From NCBI GenBank assembly GCA_026419785.1, contig JAODTK010004932.1, positions 186,001-250,000 of the forward strand: DNA of 64,000 nt. The letters are read 5' to 3'. Below the pieces are notes generated by a model that saw nothing but the letters and a program-made list of their open reading frames with translations, was not told where the DNA came from and ran no database searches. Source of the DNA: Sclerodactyla briareus (taxonomy: Eukaryota > Echinodermata > Holothuroidea > Dendrochirotida > Sclerodactylidae). A program made the position numbers and the translations under genes. This document shows, one piece after another, positions 45,076 to 57,516 of the stretch. Each line of letters opens with the position of its first letter. Positions within the stretch are counted from its first letter, which is position 1.

Positions 45076-45960
45076 ATTTGGGGGGACTAGGAGCCCCATA
45101 CCATCAAACTAATGAAATCGACTCATAAATTTAGAATAAATCATGCAAATAGGAATTTGATAAACCATGCAAATAAATAATATATAAAAATCATTTTGGT
45201 TCCAAAATCTCTGCCTTCAGGACCATCAGTTGGCATCACAGAAAAGGGGGTCGGGGGAGGATGAAGGAGGGGAGGGGGGGTAATACCAAATTGATCTTGT
45301 GATACATTCTGCAACATGACTCATTGAATTGACCATGCTTCAGCCCGGCAAAGTCTTCAGGAATTACATTTTCTCGAGGCTTCCCTGCCCTACCCGCAAA
45401 AGTGCATTTCCATAAAATGGAATGCAGACCATGCCAATGAACACTACGCTCAGCGAGTGCGACAAACCAACCATTTGGGAAACAAGTAGTTCAGCAAAAT
45501 TGAAATAATTTCTTATTTTAGTTGGATTTGAATGTTCTTCGGGGACAGTCTATTCCAACTCTGTTATGTGCAGTTCCTGGTCCCGTAGCGCATATAGGAC
45601 ACTGGTTACAATAAATGGGTAATCTTAACAATGATTAAGAGAGGCTCCAGTTAAATTCAATTCAGCAGTTTTCCTGGTGTCGAATGCTGTGTGTGTTTAT
45701 ATTTATGGCAGGTCAGTGTAGGGGGCCCCAGAAGCCGGTGAGGATGATGGAAGAAGTGGACAATTAGGCCTCAAGGTAATCAGGCCTCAAGGAGGTTTGA
45801 CAATAAAGAAATCTCTGTCTGTTACAGATAGGAATACTAGTCAGATAAATGAAAAAAACATACCACAGCGGGTTGAAAGAGGTAAAACTCAAAATAGAGA
45901 GAGTTCGCAACATCTGTTATTAATAGCATGATTCACTAATAGGTTGTCGCATCAGCAGGT
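45076..45960. other. No recognisable feature
   Basis: G-rich tract at 45246-45282. No coding region or repeat pair was identified. Confidence 0.35.
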
Positions 45961-47292
45961 CAGCTAGGTGTCCCAAGACGGTACATTCTAAATAGGTAGC
46001 ATACGTCACTAGAGGCTGTCGAGGAAATTTTATTATTTGACATTTTGGTCCATAAGGTGACCTTGAATGACCTTCGTGACATTTCGGTTTTATGAAAATG
46101 TACTCGTGATGATATCAGCATGTCCGAAAATTTCAGCCATATCGCACACAAGTCACTAGAAGTTATTGAAGAAAATGTTATTCTCGGAGTTTGTTGACCT
46201 TGAATGACTCTTTGATGACATGACGGTTTTTATGAAAAATGCTTGCATCAATGTGATGGCACAGCCAAAGCATTATGTAATCAGATACACACGACCTAAG
46301 CTATCGCCCAAAAGGTATCCCAATCGACCTTTGGCCCCTCGTAACGTGAGGACAAGGGTCAGATTGTTGAGCGGGAGTCGGTTTCGTCTATGTAGCTCAC
46401 AAGAGCTCTATCACCATATCCATAAAAATTGAGGATTGATTCTTTGGCCGTAAACTCCGAAATAAGCACATTCTTAAGACTTGACGTTGTGACCTCGAAC
46501 CTGTCTTCAGATGTTATCTGATTCCATGAACCCCAAAATTACCATGACAAATCTCTAAAAGCACCACAACAGAACTCATTCAATGGTTATTGGCCATTCA
46601 CAAAACTTCAAAAAAAATTGCATAATTATGCAAATTTTCACATTAAATGACCTTAAGTGACCTTTACATGTTGTAAATTTATCAGGATCAAAGGTGTACC
46701 ATCTCCCACCAGTTTCATTGAGATTCAACCAACTGTAAAATATGCATAAATATGCAATTTAGGACTAGGTAAAATGCGAATTAGTAACATGAAATGAACT
46801 TTGGGACGCGTCCCCTTTACTGTAAAATTATTGGATTCCTATAGATTAACTATTCTCCACCCGTGTTAGTCCAAAATATCCAAAGGGAACTTAAAATATT
46901 GCAGAAATTATGCATATTAAACCGCTTAATTAGCATATATCAGCCAGGAATCTAATCAGTTCGTGTACTCTTCGTTGTTATATACTCCGAACGGCATCAC
47001 CAATGCATCTACATCCAAGAGGATATCTCGTACAAAGCTCGGGCCAATTCTCATTAAATATCCAAATTTATGCAAATGAGTATGGTCTTTAGGGATGAAA
47101 TGAAATGAAAAGGGGATGGAATAACGCAACTCCATTCCCGCGGCGCACCCCACCACAAAAAAGGTTCCAGTGATGGCATTCACGGTCAGACGATATAGAA
47201 CCGCACATCACGGACAGACAGACGGACAGACAGAAACACACTCAACAAAGTGACCATATTGCTCTCCTGAAACAAGTTTCAGGCGAGACAAA
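45961..47292 (+). repeat. Dispersed repeat related to the 1.5-kb satellite family
   Basis: Contains GACCTTGAATGACCTT and TTTTATGAAAAATG phrases. AAACTCCGAAATAAGCACAT parallels the GCCCTGTAAATCGAAAAATA block of the satellite. A (GACA)n-type tract at 47213-47233 precedes the end TTTCAGGCGAGACAAAAAG, which matches the tails of the satellite CA regions. Confidence 0.65.
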
Positions 47293-47299
47293 AAGACTC

Positions 47300-48460
47300 C
47301 CAGTTTACACTAACATTAATGGGGTTATTGTGCTCCCCAAGATGGCTGTTTATACCAAAATTGCACCTGATCAGACCAGGATTCTGGTTACTTTGTGTTT
47401 AAAAGACTTTCAGAATTTCCTCTAATTGATCTCAGATGATCTTTGACCTGACCTCAAAAACAATAGGGATCATGGATTAGGAAAGGGAAGACCCACAGAC
47501 AAGTATGAGCTTCATCCATCCAGGTGGGGTCAAGTTAATGAGCTAAAATTGGACCAATTATCAATTTTTCACAATTTCCAATTTTCTGAAATCTGACCCT
47601 GATTCACAACAAAAAACAATCGGGTTCCTGTAATCCCCTTAGGAAAGCTGCATAACGAATTTCAAACCTAATGGACTAGGCATTGTGGGACGTACCGTGT
47701 GAACAAGTTTTCCAACTGACCCCTAATGACCTTTCAAAGAGCTTTGACCTGACCCCAAAACAATAGGGATGGGACCATAATGGGGGAAAACCACAAATGC
47801 CACGTATGAGCTTCATCCCTCAAGGTGGTGGTAGTTATGCTTCCACAAGCTGAAATTGCCCAAAATATCACTTTCAATTTTCCCTAAAATGGACCCCTGG
47901 TCTGCACTAAACCCAATAGGGCACTTGTACTCACACAAGAAAGCTACACACCAAAATTTCAATTGATGTGGACTAAGCATTGGACTTATCCTCTTCACAA
48001 GATTTAGGGACTTATGACCTATTAATTCCTCAGATGACCTTTGACCTGACCCCAAAACATAGGGATCATGTCCTTCATTCTGGAGACCCCACATACCAAG
48101 TATGAGCCTCATTCATCCAAGTGGAGCTGAGTTATGTCTTCACAAGCTGGAAATTGGCCAACCAAAATATCAAGTTTTCATCTTCCCCAAATGACCCCAC
48201 CCCCTGGTCTGCACCAAAAACAATAGGCGGTTTGTACTCCCCATAAGAAGCTACACGCCCAAATTCAACTTGATTGGAACAAAACGTCTGGACCCATCAT
48301 CGTACAAGATTTTCAGACTTTGAACCTATAATGACCTTGACTGACCCCCAAAAACATATAGGATATGTTACTCATTATGGGAACCCCATAACAAGTATGA
48401 GCTTTCATTCCATCCAGGGTGTGGCGAGTTATGCTCTCACAAGCCAGGCGTCACATACAC
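47300..48460 (+). repeat. Four tandem copies of the 295-bp dimeric repeat
   Basis: GACCTGACCCCAAAACAATA-type starts lie near 47448, 47742, 48040 and 48335, a period of about 295 bp. Halfway through each unit a second related phrase (ACAAAAAACAATCGGGTTCC, CTAAACCCAATAGGGCACTT, CACCAAAAACAATAGGCGGT) marks the other half. Units also share ATACCAAGTATGAGC, CATCCAAGTGG and ACACCAAAATTTCAA. Confidence 0.9.
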
Positions 48461-48579
48461 ACACACTGTCATGACTGCATAGATTCCTGACTGCGTTCAA
48501 GAATCAAAAATCGCTTACAACGCCAAGGCTTCCTTGAAAAATAAGGTCTTTTAGTATGCCGTCGAACTCAGCCACTACT

Positions 48580-48850
48580 CACTAGTTAACAGGACAGTTA
48601 CACAAACACCAAGGGCTCTGATCTCTGCAAAGGCCTTGATTTCGGGAGCATTGGGAAATGGATTTTCAAAGTGAAAACTATGCAGCCCTAGAAGTAAACC
48701 GACAGCTACAGATGAAAAATTGCTCCAGATACCACGTACAGCCACACTTATGGATTGACCTTGCTCTCTTATAGCTGGTCCAGTTTTCGGGAGATAGGTT
48801 TCCTCAACACATAAGAGAGATGGCAAACAGTCCATTTCTGAAAAGCTTTA
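48580..48850 (-). pseudogene. Possible Tigger/CENP-B helix-turn-helix fragment
   Basis: On the minus strand LPKTGPAIREQGQSI resembles the 'LPxTGPxIxEKA' region of the second helix-turn-helix (HTH_Tnp_Tc5) of pogo/Tigger transposases. In an overlapping frame a degraded GWFTSR segment follows at the distance expected for the FKASxGWLxRFKKR motif. The frames change and the catalytic domain is not seen. The call is tentative. Confidence 0.35.
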
Positions 48851-50999
48851 TTATTGTGAGACAAACTTGTTCCGATTCTTCGTTAGTGTAGTGTGCCTTT
48901 TTTCGTCACCGTGTCCATTCCGTTGTGAGCATGATGTAGGAACGTTTTGTGTTGTGTAGCCGCCTATGACAGTGAAGAAACCACCCCAAGTGAGAGCAAG
49001 GCGCTGAAAAAATACTATGTTCTAGAGAATCCCAGCTATGTTCACAACTGGCCAATCAGACTTGAGTGAATCACACTTCCCACAAGATGTCTGAGTGGCT
49101 GTTTGGGGTAATTGATGGAATTTAATGTGTTTTGGGAGTTAGGGGTTACCCTGAAACAACATGTTTTTGCAGATGGGTTGTTCTGTCAAGTTCAATGTTG
49201 ACAAGGTTCAGATAATCTCCATAGTTCGGGCATAGGCCCAGAACATCTGCTGTGATTTCACTGTCCTAGGGCATGTACTGACACAATGTAGTACTGTTTT
49301 ATGTTAACTCTGGATGTCAATTCTGTCATTTCGCAGTTGGGAAAATTTACCAAGTCCACCTTGTAGTCAGAAAAAAATGGGAAAAGTGGTGAACTAATAC
49401 CAAGGCACCAGGCGGGAAAGAAAAAAACCTGTGTATAACTGTATATTTACATATTATGCTCCCTAGCCATTTGGTGATAAAAGCACCAGCCTTGGTTAGC
49501 GAGACTTGATGACCCGGATTGTTCTGTAGTGTGTATCACTCCTGGATCTGAAGCAGACATCGATTCAAGTCGATGGGTGTTCATCTGATGAACAGGACCC
49601 CACCACTTTCTGGACATGACGGCTTGAAGAAGATGAGAACAAAACTATAATATAGACAGGAAATCGCACGCTTTGCCACATATATGTAAATTATAACAAA
49701 ATACAGAACTAAGAGGTAAAGAGTCTGAATTACGAAAGCATGAAGCACACAAAAAAGTTTATTTACAATGAAAGAAAATGTGAATAATTTTTTTACTCAA
49801 AACAGTTTATGAACAGTGGGCTATTTGCCATGGGCAGGTTCAGTAGCTCAGCAAAGTAGAGAAGAAACGTCTCACAATCCACATGGCTGCACCAGTATAG
49901 CGGTATTCAGGGTTACACTGGTTATTATTACCTGGAGGATCACATTGTTGGTACTTTCTATTGTTTTCATTATGGCAGGCCCGAACCCCCAAGGCCCCAA
50001 CAGCACAATGGGGCAAATATAGCCATGGATTTTCTATAGCGCCCATGGCCAGCGAGAGCGAATATACCCACACAAGCCCAGCGACATGGTCCACTGCACA
50101 GAGAGAGTATTGGTGTATTCAGGATGTGCGACAGATAAACTATGATTATAGAAAGATTCAAGACGACACAGGCTTCACAGAGTTGGCTTTTCTATAGAAA
50201 AGAGAGAGGCTGCGTGGGGTGGTGTGGAGAGCAGATGCTGATGGAAGGATTTATACAGTATTACCATGACACCAGTTTTAGTGCTGATTTCGCTTGGTCT
50301 CTCTCTGGGACAGGCGTTAGAGGGTTTTCAGCAAACATGCAACAAATTGAGTGATTCTGAAGAGGAAGAAAACAACCACACAATAATTGGTGGAAGTTTA
50401 TTTTGAGCAGGTCTTGCGAACAACAAGAATGGGGCAATGTGACTTATGGGCGGTAAGAATATTCTATACAGCAGTTGTTATTCGTATTCTCTATGTAAGA
50501 TAGTGCGTGATTTAGCCTACTTCGTCGTCATATGTATCAGCCCTTACTGTATGTTCCGCCTATACGGGGGTTTTTGTGTTCACTTTTGATTCTTGAGATT
50601 TCAGCAGGCACTTAATTTTACTTATTGGCCCCGTTCGGTAAGGTTGACTGAATCCGAAGAATTGCTGAGAACATTGATATGCTTCTCGTTTTTTTGCCCG
50701 TACATACATGTATTCTCTGATAGCCTAATGATTCTCCTGTGCGGTACACATTTTTTTTTTTAGACTTCAGAAGGTCTGATTTGAGCTATAATGAGGAGTG
50801 CGTCCAACCTAGCAGCTCATGGGTTATGTTATTATTCAATAAGGTGCAACATGTCTATATTTTTTTTTTTCTAACTTCAGGAGAAGTTTGCTTCTAACAA
50901 AATAGGAATGTAAGATATGCTGGATTTTGCCTACATCGTCGTCCTATGTATCAGCCTTATGTTCCCGCCATTTCTATTGTTTATTGTATCTGTGTTTTC
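48851..50999. other. No confident gene
   Basis: An open plus frame at 49816-50022 encodes a hydrophobic stretch (VIITWRITLLVLSIVFIMAG), and another follows at 49961-50197. Neither has a family match. T-runs occur at 50750-50761 and 50860-50871. Confidence 0.3.
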
Positions 51000-51365
51000 C
51001 CCCCGGCTTGTTGCGCGTCGCGCGGTCCCATTTTTTAATTACTCAGATCGTCGCGCGTTCATAATTTATTACTAAAGATTCATATTGTGTTATTGTTGCG
51101 TCATAGAGGGATTTCCCCTCTGTGCTGCTGTGGCGTGCACCCAGCGTGTGGCTGTTTGTTTCCCGAATGTTGTTTGTGCGTTTTTATTTTGATATTTGAA
51201 TTAAAGTACGGGAGCGGTTGTTTTGAAACGGGGACTTGTTTTGAGGAGTGAGGCAAAGGACTCCGTGTGGTGTGCAGCTGTATGTTTGAGGGTGTGTAGA
51301 TATGCGATTTGGAGGCGTTTTTGTGGACCCGGGGCGGCGCTGGAGAAACGTAAAAGGTAAGGTTT
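51000..51365 (+). promoter_or_regulatory. CpG-rich stretch ending in a splice-donor consensus
   Basis: Locally CpG-rich sequence (TTGCGCGTCGCGCGGTCC, GATCGTCGCGCGTTC, GGGGCGGCGCTGG) in otherwise AT-rich DNA. It ends at AAAAG followed by GTAAGG. It could be a promoter with a noncoding first exon or the end of a retroelement LTR. No following exon was found. Confidence 0.25.
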
Positions 51366-52489
51366 CTTGTTATTATTAGTTTTGTACTTTGTTGGCTTGC
51401 GATATTAGATTGTTCACTATTATATCATTCCTTTTTCGTTATTTCGTGAATTCTCTGTCCGATTCCTTCCGATCCCCGTATCTTAGGAATTATTCGCTAC
51501 TCGCCCGATGTCCGGTCTCATTGGCCCGCATATCGTCGATATGCTTTGATATATCCAGGCTCCCCCTACAGTTTTACATCTAGAAATACGAAACGGTTAA
51601 TCGTTATTCGGCAACCGCCCTCTAGAGTGACACCGCTCAAGGCTCTGGATTCAATCAGAATTTCTGCAATGTTTTGTGAGTAGAATAACATACCAAACCA
51701 TCAGTATATGGTGGCGATAGTGGGGCTCTACCGAAATGACTTTCTCATGCCGATCGATGTTTTCCTTTCCCACATCAGGCCATGTCCAGATCCGAATGGA
51801 CCGGGCAAAGGAACTAGTACGAACATATGTGACCATTGGGTTAGTACCGGTGGGTATATTTATGACTTCTGAGAACCTCTCAAAAGAAGTGAACATCCCA
51901 CCCTCAGATGTAAAGCCATTCTAACAAAATCATTGTAAAACGATTCGATCACCTATCATCTGACGTTTTTCATAAAGAAACTTGATAATTGGGCGTGTCG
52001 ATCACTAAGTTTGTGGGTATTACAGAGTTTATTGCCTTCTGAAGTGCTATGTTTTCACATAATAGCTGGAACGTGTTTTCACATGTGCTGCACTGGAATG
52101 AATACATTTTAAGTGCTCCAAAATCTTGCTATGTCTGGCACTACATGTACCTCCACTACTCAGTACAGCCTCGTCAGTGCTGCTCTAATTTAATTAATTT
52201 GCGTGCTAAAAATATAGAAAAAACAACGTTATTAGGACGGAATGACACTACTGTAGGTTTCGCATAGTATTCCGTTAGTCTATGAGAGATCGATTTGTTG
52301 ATTTATGTAGCGTACCTGTGTGTTGTGTTGTAACAGTAGTTGTTGGTATGCCCGTGGACAAACTTTTCAATTTATAATTTAACAGACACTTTTACATGAA
52401 TGATACAACGGACATGGGTGATTATGGTTAGAAAGGGGAAACTTCTTGACTCTTGAAATATGTTATTTGCGCATGCGGTAGTCTTCGGA
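51366..52489. other. No recognisable feature
   Basis: No motif, repeat pair or RNA gene was seen. Confidence 0.35.
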
Positions 52490-52720
52490 GTGCTATTATA
52501 CTTTTCCAAAACTATTGGCCAAAAAAATAAATTATTCTTTAATCTAAAATCTTAAAATTTTTAAAATAATCTAACATCTAAATATTTATTTAATCTAAAT
52601 CTTTTCTTAATTCTAAATATAATTAACAAAAAAAAAATCATATAAAATTATTTTAAAACAAATTATCTAAAAAAAAATTCTAAATAAAAAAAAATCTAAA
52701 AAATAAAATCTTACAGAACA
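52490..52720. repeat. AT-rich low-complexity tract
   Basis: Degenerate ATCTAAAT/TAAATCTT-type repeats and A-runs with almost no G or C. Confidence 0.8.
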
Positions 52721-53251
52721 TTGGAACTGATCGGAACGTTCTATTAGGACCTATTTGTGTGCGTGGGTGTTTAAAAAAATCTTCAGTGATCTTCTCCGTA
52801 ATAATTCGAGGGCATGCAGAAACTTCGTTAAATTAGAATAGTCATTTATTATATCGCTAGAAGGGGGTGGCATCAGCAGTTTTCAGGCCAGACCATCGGC
52901 ATTTTTATGACAAATATGATCAGGGTGGTGAACTTACCACCAAAATTTTCGGTGCACCGCAAACAGCCTACTTGTCTGCTAGGAAATTTTGTGGCTATGT
53001 GGTTATCACGGAAACGTTCGTATTTTACAGCTGCGACCTCTGTACGTGTTGTACTGTAATCTCGGGGAGCTGAATTGGCTGCGCTCGTGTTTGGCTCCAT
53101 TCCACTGTCTCTGATTGAGAGGGTATATGGGGACTTCCTTGCCAGGGTTACAATCATTAATACATATATATGTATTAGGAAGTTGCGCGGGATCGAACTA
53201 GAGCCTGCATTATGCAGGCCGCGTCTATGAATGAATAACGTACGTACGCAC

Positions 53252-53370
53252 CAGTGTTTAGTCGAGGACGCTGCATCCGAGGCCAGGCCGAGCCGCACCC
53301 CCGGAGGACGAGGCCGCCCCCTCGAGGTCGAGGCCGAGGCCAACCTCCGAGGCCGAGGAGGGACAAATAA
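53252..53370 (+). repeat. Left GAGGCC-rich terminus
   Basis: Densely packed CGAGGCC, CGAGGTC and GAGGACGAGG motifs after CAGTGTTTAG. Clustered short motifs next to TIRs are the usual transposase-binding arrangement in hAT elements. Confidence 0.7.
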
Positions 53371-53944
53371 TTATACAGCATACTTTTAATTACCAGTGTT
53401 TGAATACATAAGTAATTCTGTTTTGTCTGCCCCATGGGTACAGCTAGGTCATTATGATTATATGGTGACAAGAAGGTTTGAAGTCACGAAAATGAGGATT
53501 GAACACAAGTTGATATGCAACAATTTAGTCTTGGGAGTCAGTACGGTACTCAGAAGAAAAAATATGAATGCTTACTGATTACCATCACATTAAATACACT
53601 TCTACTTCAATAATATGACTCTCCATAAGTGAACAAGGCAGACATTACTAGCCTAGATGCTAAGGACACTTGCACTGCATTTTGAAACATTAAGTATTCC
53701 AGCATCTGCGGGGAAAGCAGAGTACCCAGTACTTGATCTGGCCTGCACCTCTGGCTTCTAAAGGGCTGTGATTTAATCAGCAGATGACCTGCCCATCCAA
53801 TCAATGATGTGACCGACACATATTTTTTATCTATAAAATTACATTTTAACATCCCCTTGGCATATGCAAACATTCACTCAATATCGTCCAAATATACAGT
53901 GACTCAAAGTAACACAAAACAAAGACCAGAGAGCCAAGGCCTAG

Positions 53945-54110
53945 AGGCTTAGCTGATCCTTGACTGCCCTGGAGTTGTGACCTTAGATGGACCTTAGCCT
54001 GACGAAAAAACAATAGGGATCATATACTTCATTATGGGAACCCCACATACAATGTAGAGCTTGAGCCACCCAAGGTGGAGTCGAGTGTTCTCGTGTTAAG
54101 ATGCCCGTGC
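53945..54110 (+). repeat. 295-bp dimeric repeat fragment
   Basis: Contains GACCTTAGCCTGACG, AAAAACAATAGGGATCATAT and GGGAACCCCACATAC. It lies inside the 2.08-kb hAT-type element. Confidence 0.8.
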
Positions 54111-55191
54111 ATCCACACACACCAAACACCTACACACGCACACACAACATAACACCTGCCATGACTGATAGATAGTTGGAATAAAGTCAACAATAAACTA
54201 AACATACGCCTGGATTAAACCGCCAACGTATTATCCAAATATTTGAGCAATTAGTGGGCCGGGAGGAGGACAATTGTCGATCCATTCGATAAACGACTGA
54301 GATCAGTGGTGGTCCCGTTGAGGGCTAACACGAAAGTTAGTCTTGAAAAGATCGCCATGTTCCAAAACACAGCCAATCAGCGATAAAAAAGAACGTCAAA
54401 AATCCCGGATGCCCGCCTCGTGGTAGTGGGGCGAATAAAATTGCTGGATAACTCATGAGATTGTTCTACACTCCTTAGAGCCCCAACATGGGTGCAAAGT
54501 TTTCAAGTGTGAACCGACTGCGTGGAAGAGTTATCGCGCTAACATGAAAAAATCTCCGTCGCCGGACGGGCGCGGGTTTTTAGGGCGGTGCTGGCGTAGA
54601 ACAGAACCATAATATACCCATGGGATATTAAAATGCACGAAGGAATCAAAAATATATTTGGAGTAAGTGATGTTCCTCATGTAACACTACAGACTACAGT
54701 GCCAGTTATATAAATATAACTTGACGACCCCTTGAATTATCAAATACAGTCACGATCTGCAGAAACAAATCAACATTTATTCGATTTATTGGTCCAGGTT
54801 GATGCAAGTTTTTATGCACTGGCCGGAACTCCTACTACGGACATAAGGGGAGCGCTCAGTGAGTGAGTGTTCACAGTGGCCGCTCCAGAGCAGGGATTCG
54901 ATGCTTTGTACACAAGCTATACAATGCACATGTGTGCACTTGACAGTGCAAGTGCATTCGTACTGTAAGATGGCTATGGCCAGCGAGCTCGCTAGGCAGC
55001 CGGCACTCACTGGGGAAATTGCACGGCGGGCCGAGGCGCAGCGCCAGTACATTCTATCGGCAGTCGTTTGGGTGATGACCAAGTAATGCCTACGTTAGTT
55101 CAAATTGTCGCAAAATTCAAAAACAAATCCTGAAGCATCATTTGTGACATAAAATTTTCATTGGTTCTTTATTTTAATAGCAAAAAAATAA

Positions 55192-55329
55192 AAATATTGT
55201 CCGGCCTCGATCCGGCCTCGGCCCAAAATACGAGGCCGGAAGCTCGAGTCGAGACCTGAGCGCAGCCTCCGAGGCCGGGGCTGCCAAAAAAACTGGCCTC
55301 GAGGCCGGCCTCGGAGCCCTCCAACACTG
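55192..55329 (-). repeat. Right GAGGCC-rich terminus
   Basis: Inverted counterpart of the left terminus, with GGCCTCG/CGAGGCC motifs in both orientations and ending CCAACACTG. Confidence 0.7.
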
Positions 55330-55559
55330 GTACGTACGTCCACTGACGGGGGGGTCATATTAGGGAATATTCAGATCGGGCCACCACGCTCAGGATGGGT
55401 GACAGCGGAGGGAATCGAATGTATAAAAATCCCGACTCTGTCACGGATCACGTGGACAAGGTGCCAGCTTGCCTACGTTGCAGCGAGCCTGTGGGCGCCA
55501 AGGGGTGCTTCATTCTGACATTGAGTAGGGTGTGGGTGGGAGGAAAGTTGACATAGCAA

Positions 55560-55665
55560 AACATCGGTAGGATTCTTTGGTCATTGACGCGGATTCAATG
55601 TTTTGCGATAGTGCAAAATATCGGGCCAGTCCGAGGTCCGATTATCGGTAGAGCCCTAGCGATAT
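55560..55665 (-). mobile_element. Single hAT-like terminus
   Basis: Read on the minus strand the end is CTAGGGCTCTACCGATAATC followed by CGG and GGCCCGATATTTTGC. TAGGGCT... with CCGATAATCGG sub-terminal motifs resembles hAT ends and the sub-terminal motifs of the 18365-19547 element. The partner end was not found. Confidence 0.4.
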
Positions 55666-55669
55666 GCTA

Positions 55670-57139
55670 CCCACAATTTATGAAAATTTGATTTTTGGCT
55701 GCCTCAATGAGCTGAGTTGCTATACAAAGTGCCCCTATGTAATGGAATTTCACACGTTGACTATATCGTCACTTGTCATCTTCTCTATGACAGAATATAC
55801 TGGACTAAAGTATAAGGAATCATTAATTCCTTCGTAGAGCCTGAGGTACTATGTGTACATCGCGAACAACATGTTTCCAGTTCATGAACTAGCTTAGGCC
55901 CAGCCTAATATATGGGGAAGTGGGTACAAAAGATCTTGCCTAGATGAAAATGAACGTGAATGCCCATACCAAAAGTACCAGACTTGTGATAATAGTTGTC
56001 AGTTCTCTCAGGCCTGATCACCAAAATTGCTTGGTAATCATCATCTTTGACAAAAGTTCGACTCAGTGAGCGTTCTACGTCACCTGACGGGTGCATACCG
56101 AAGATACGATGCCAATAATTGTTGCATGGTGTAGGCTCTGATTCGTCGGGCGAATGAGATGCATGCGATAAGCAGCTAGTGGTGCCAGTAGGATTTTTTT
56201 TAAATTCCCGGGACTGATGCTTAAAAATCTAAAAGGTCTCTCGAACGTCAGGAATGGATAATAAATTACTAGGTCATGGTGGTTTTATAAAAACCGATTA
56301 TACAGTGGAATCTTGTCAAATTTCATCCTCGAGGATCCAGGAAATCTATTCAATGCCTCAAACATTATTTGTAGTCCATATGGCCCCGGTGGTCGGTAGC
56401 GTGCGCAGGCGCGGAAGGGGGGGGGGGGCGAGTGGCAGAATGAATGTGACGGGGTTGAGGAAATTCCCCCCCCCCCCTTGGATTTGTTGTTGTTTGTTTC
56501 TTACTCGAAATGATAGATGCAAGATGGTTCCCTTAGTGGGGGCAATATGGGGAGTGGTAAGCGTCGACTTGGATTTAATTGACTAGGTAATGAGGGAGGA
56601 GGATTGAAATGGGGGGGGAGGGGCGGCTAAACCGATGACTCCGAGGAGGGGTCTAATAAAGCGTTTTTTTTTTTTTAACTCGTATATACAGTCTATACTA
56701 GGTAGAGCAAACAGAAACCAAGGGGGTAGTGACTGTCACACAATAGTAGGAAGCACGTCAGGTTTGTGCTTAATCACCTAAGTCACGACTTCGGGAGGGC
56801 TTGTCCTCATCCAACTTTGGATTTATGCCATTTCCGGTTGCTGAATGCAAGAGCGTACACCCACAGACCCAACTCCATTATTCCATGATAATGGCAACAT
56901 CGTTACTTGTTTGTTAAAATTATTTGAATATGAAAAAAAAAGTTAGAGGTACATTGTACTTCCCTCTGTTAGCTGGAGTCCTAATTTTTCCTGTCTAGCT
57001 GGAGTTTCCCCGATTCTGATGCCCTACGAGTATCTCCTTCAATTGTGTTACTGGGACAGTGGCGCAACCAAGGCGTGGGGTCGGGCGAACCCCCTTCATG
57101 AACCAAGTGATCAATTAATTCTTAACACAAAAAAAACAC
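55670..57139. other. No confident gene
   Basis: Homopolymer tracts: G at 56419-56429, C at 56466-56478 and T at 56666-56677. An open frame at 56254-56586 has no recognised motif. Confidence 0.3.
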
Positions 57140-57380
57140 AAATGCTGACTGGGGGCCAGGGGCGTAGCGAAGGGTTTATGATTGGGGAGAGGGTGTTTTT
57201 GTGGATAGATTATGTTTTGCCGACGAATTCGGCAATCGTGACAATGATATGGGGGGAGGGGTCTACGGGGAGGGGGTCCCCTCCCCTTGGAAAATTTGGA
57301 ATATTGAAACGTCCTAGAGGCAATCTGGTGCAATATTTTCAGCGAATTGGGCGTTCAGTAATTACTCGACCCGCTCACAC
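57140..57380 (+). repeat. Probable dispersed element with CAGGGGCGTAGC head
   Basis: CCAGGGGCGTAGCGAAGG followed by G-rich and GGGGTCCCCTCCCC segments, then CGTCCTAGAGGCAATCTGGTGCAATATTTTCAGCG (only landmarks within it are used). It resembles the 'GGCGTAGC' short elements common in marine invertebrate genomes. The call is from general memory of such repeats, and only one clear copy is in the window. Confidence 0.35.
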
Positions 57381-57499
57381 GTAAGCGGGACCCTTTCAAA
57401 ATGGAAACGCAAAAGTTTTTTGCCGATTTCCTAACTGCCTAAACAATGCTCCATTTTTACTGCAGTCGTAAGTATATGAAGCAGACCACCAATATACAC

Positions 57500-57516
57500 T
57501 GCGCGCGAAGCGCGCA
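57500..57516. repeat. GC-rich short palindrome
   Basis: TGCGCGC-GAA-GCGCGCA is a perfect 7-bp inverted repeat with a GAA loop, in AT-rich surroundings. Confidence 0.8.

Larger units (their letters stand above)
53252..55329. mobile_element. hAT-type non-autonomous element with GAGGCC-rich termini
   Basis: The left end CAGTGTTTAGTCGAGG and the right end (reverse complement CAGTGTTGGAGGGCTCCGAG) start with the same seven bases. They continue as 120-140 bp of repeated GAGGCC/GGCCTC motifs. The inner edges also match (GAGGCCGAGGAGGGACAAATA at left; GAGGCCGGACAATA in reverse complement at right; at most 20 bases quoted from either). Flanks are GTACGCAC (53244-53251) and GTACGTAC (55330-55337), an 8-bp duplication with one mismatch. 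CAGTG ends plus 8-bp duplication fit hAT. The interior holds a fragment of the 295-bp repeat but no transposase. Confidence 0.7.

Noticed and set aside
51000-51365. LTR of a retroelement
   Set aside because: No TG...CA borders, second copy or primer-binding site could be identified; kept only as a weak CpG-rich promoter candidate.
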